The translations under genes and the position numbers were made by a program. From Planococcus maritimus (lineage in GTDB: Bacteria > Bacillota > Bacilli > Bacillales_A > Planococcaceae): DNA of 64,000 bases. The notes under the pieces are model-generated. The model was given only the letters and a program-made list of their open reading frames with translations. It did no database searches and was not told the DNA's origin. The stretch is taken from contig NZ_LTZG01000032.1 in assembly GCF_001592825.1 (NCBI RefSeq), positions 124,001 through 188,000 of the forward strand. The letters are read 5' to 3'. Positions 63,206 to 64,000 of this stretch are shown piece by piece; the first letter of the stretch is position 1, and each line of letters opens with the position of its first letter.

Positions 63206-64000
63206 TTAAGTTAATTGCTGCTCGGCAAATTCGCGGTATAAAGCATGTTTCCCAGTTAACTCGCGGTGACTGCCGGTGCCTGTAACACGGCCGCCTTCAA
63301 TAAAAACAATCTGATCCGCATCAACGATGGTCGACAAGCGATGGGCAATGACCAATGTTGTGCGCCCTTCCATCAAACGGCCAAGTGCTTGCCCAACGAT
63401 GCCCTCGGATTGGCTGTCGAGACTTGCGGTCGCTTCGTCCATCATCAATAATTTCGGATCACGTAAAAATGCACGAGCGATCGCAATGCGCTGTCTTTGC
63501 CCGCCGGACAATTTCACGCCGCGCTCTCCGACTTGTGTGTCTAATCCATCGGGAAACGAAGCGATGAATTCTTCAGCATACGCCATGCGGGAAACACGCC
63601 ACAATTCTTCATCCTGATAGCTATCGGCATCCGGCAAACCATACGTCAAATTGGCGCGGATCGTGCCGCCCATCATGGCACTTTCTTGTGACACATAACC
63701 GATTTGGTCGCGCCAGGAAGAAATGGCCACTTCACCGATCGGCACGTCTCCGATCGTGATCTTTCCTGCGGTCGGTTCGTAAAAGCGTTCAATTAGCCCG
63801 AAAATGGTCGTCTTGCCGCCACCGCTCGGCCCGGCAAAGGCAATCTTCTGGCCAGGATGCGCTTCGAATGACACGCCTTGCAAGACCGGTTCGCCGGTTT
63901 CGTAGGAAAAGCTGACGTCTTCAAGGCGCAGCGTTTTGCCGCTGATGTCTATTTCTTTGCCCCGCTCTTGTTCTTCAAGCGGCAATTCCAGAATGTCGAT
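63206..64000 (-). CDS. exporter-type ABC transporter ATPase domain, partial (5' end outside window)
   Basis: C-terminal nucleotide-binding domain of a half-size exporter of the BmrA/LmrA/MsbA type. 265 codons are present and the frame is open at the window edge, so the membrane domain lies beyond it. Walker A GPSGGGKTT, Q-loop GYVSQESAMMG, signature LSGGQRQR, Walker B LLMMDEATASLD and switch His (IAHRLS) are intact. Its stop lies 63 bases before the MerR gene start. Drug or lipid export is inferred from the family. Confidence 0.92.
   Translation of the reverse strand: MDILELPLEEQERGKEIDISGKTLRLEDVSFSYETGEPVLQGVSFEAHPGQKIAFAGPSGGGKTTIFGLIERFYEPTAGKITIGDVPIGEVAISSWRDQIGYVSQESAMMGGTIRANLTYGLPDADSYQDEELWRVSRMAYAEEFIASFPDGLDTQVGERGVKLSGGQRQRIAIARAFLRDPKLLMMDEATASLDSQSEGIVGQALGRLMEGRTTLVIAHRLSTIVDADQIVFIEGGRVTGTGSHRELTGKHALYREFAEQQLT

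Overview
The window is ordinary-looking chromosome of a low-to-mid GC Gram-positive bacterium of the order Bacillales. AGGAGG-type ribosome sites, lipoproteins, a T-box leader, a guanine riboswitch, a glgBCDAP operon and an IspA-type protease all point there. Codon use and the mix of genes suggest Planococcaceae (Planococcus or a close relative); that is an inference, because no rRNA or taxonomic marker is present. I see no rRNA, tRNA, CRISPR array, prophage or intact insertion sequence. Both ends cut a gene: glycogen phosphorylase on the left and an exporter-type ABC ATPase on the right.

Layout. 1-7752 (minus): the glycogen operon glgB-C-D-A-P, with 4-base start/stop overlaps at three junctions. 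7900-10710: an SCO1-type copper lipoprotein with a coupled small anchored protein, a lactonase and shikimate kinase. 10712-17828: formamidase, an unassigned permease, a proline dehydrogenase, a VOC dioxygenase, a degenerate M50-like membrane protein and an anchored esterase. 17836-20014: xpt-pbuX behind a guanine riboswitch. 20045-28895: a second proline dehydrogenase, TspO, a DUF4139 protein, formate-THF ligase, a tryptophan-rich repeat protein and an acyl-CoA ligase/thioesterase operon. 29059-30221: a LysM-NlpC/P60 wall hydrolase behind a perfect WalR box. 30297-36041: hemY, a nitroreductase, type II pantothenate kinase, an HTH-like miniprotein, an intracellular subtilisin and a saccharopine-dehydrogenase-like reductase. 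36073-37715: the iron exporter fetAB behind a perfect PerR box, with a Fur-like box further upstream. 37877-43979: a thioredoxin-reductase-like flavoprotein, hisC, a SurA-N-like lipoprotein, a GIY-YIG protein and a DDAH-like hydrolase. 44037-46360: trpE-trpG behind a tRNA-Trp T-box. 46464-49429: a sugar ABC importer without its own ATPase. 49467-56874: a SleB-like hydrolase, an intergenic repeat and stress or housekeeping genes. 57071-58399: a CYP152 P450 carrying the OleT-type His. 58400-59300: repeat-rich DNA ending in a preQ1 riboswitch. 59400-60536: queF and a queuosine-precursor transporter. 60598-64000: tandem EEP hydrolases, a MerR-TipAS regulator with its own 19-bp-spacer promoter, and the ABC ATPase.

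How it fits together. Most genes sit in short, terminator-bounded units. The informative part is regulation: three metabolite or tRNA-sensing leaders (guanine, preQ1, tRNA-Trp) and three readable operator types (WalR, PerR/Fur-like, MerR dyad) can be matched to genes whose function makes sense of the signal. The strongest leads for new biology are PerR-box control of the FetAB iron exporter, the His-type CYP152 enzyme as a candidate terminal-alkene-forming decarboxylase, the M50-like protein that has lost its zinc site, the repeat protein at 25659-26600, and the repeat families in two gene-free stretches.
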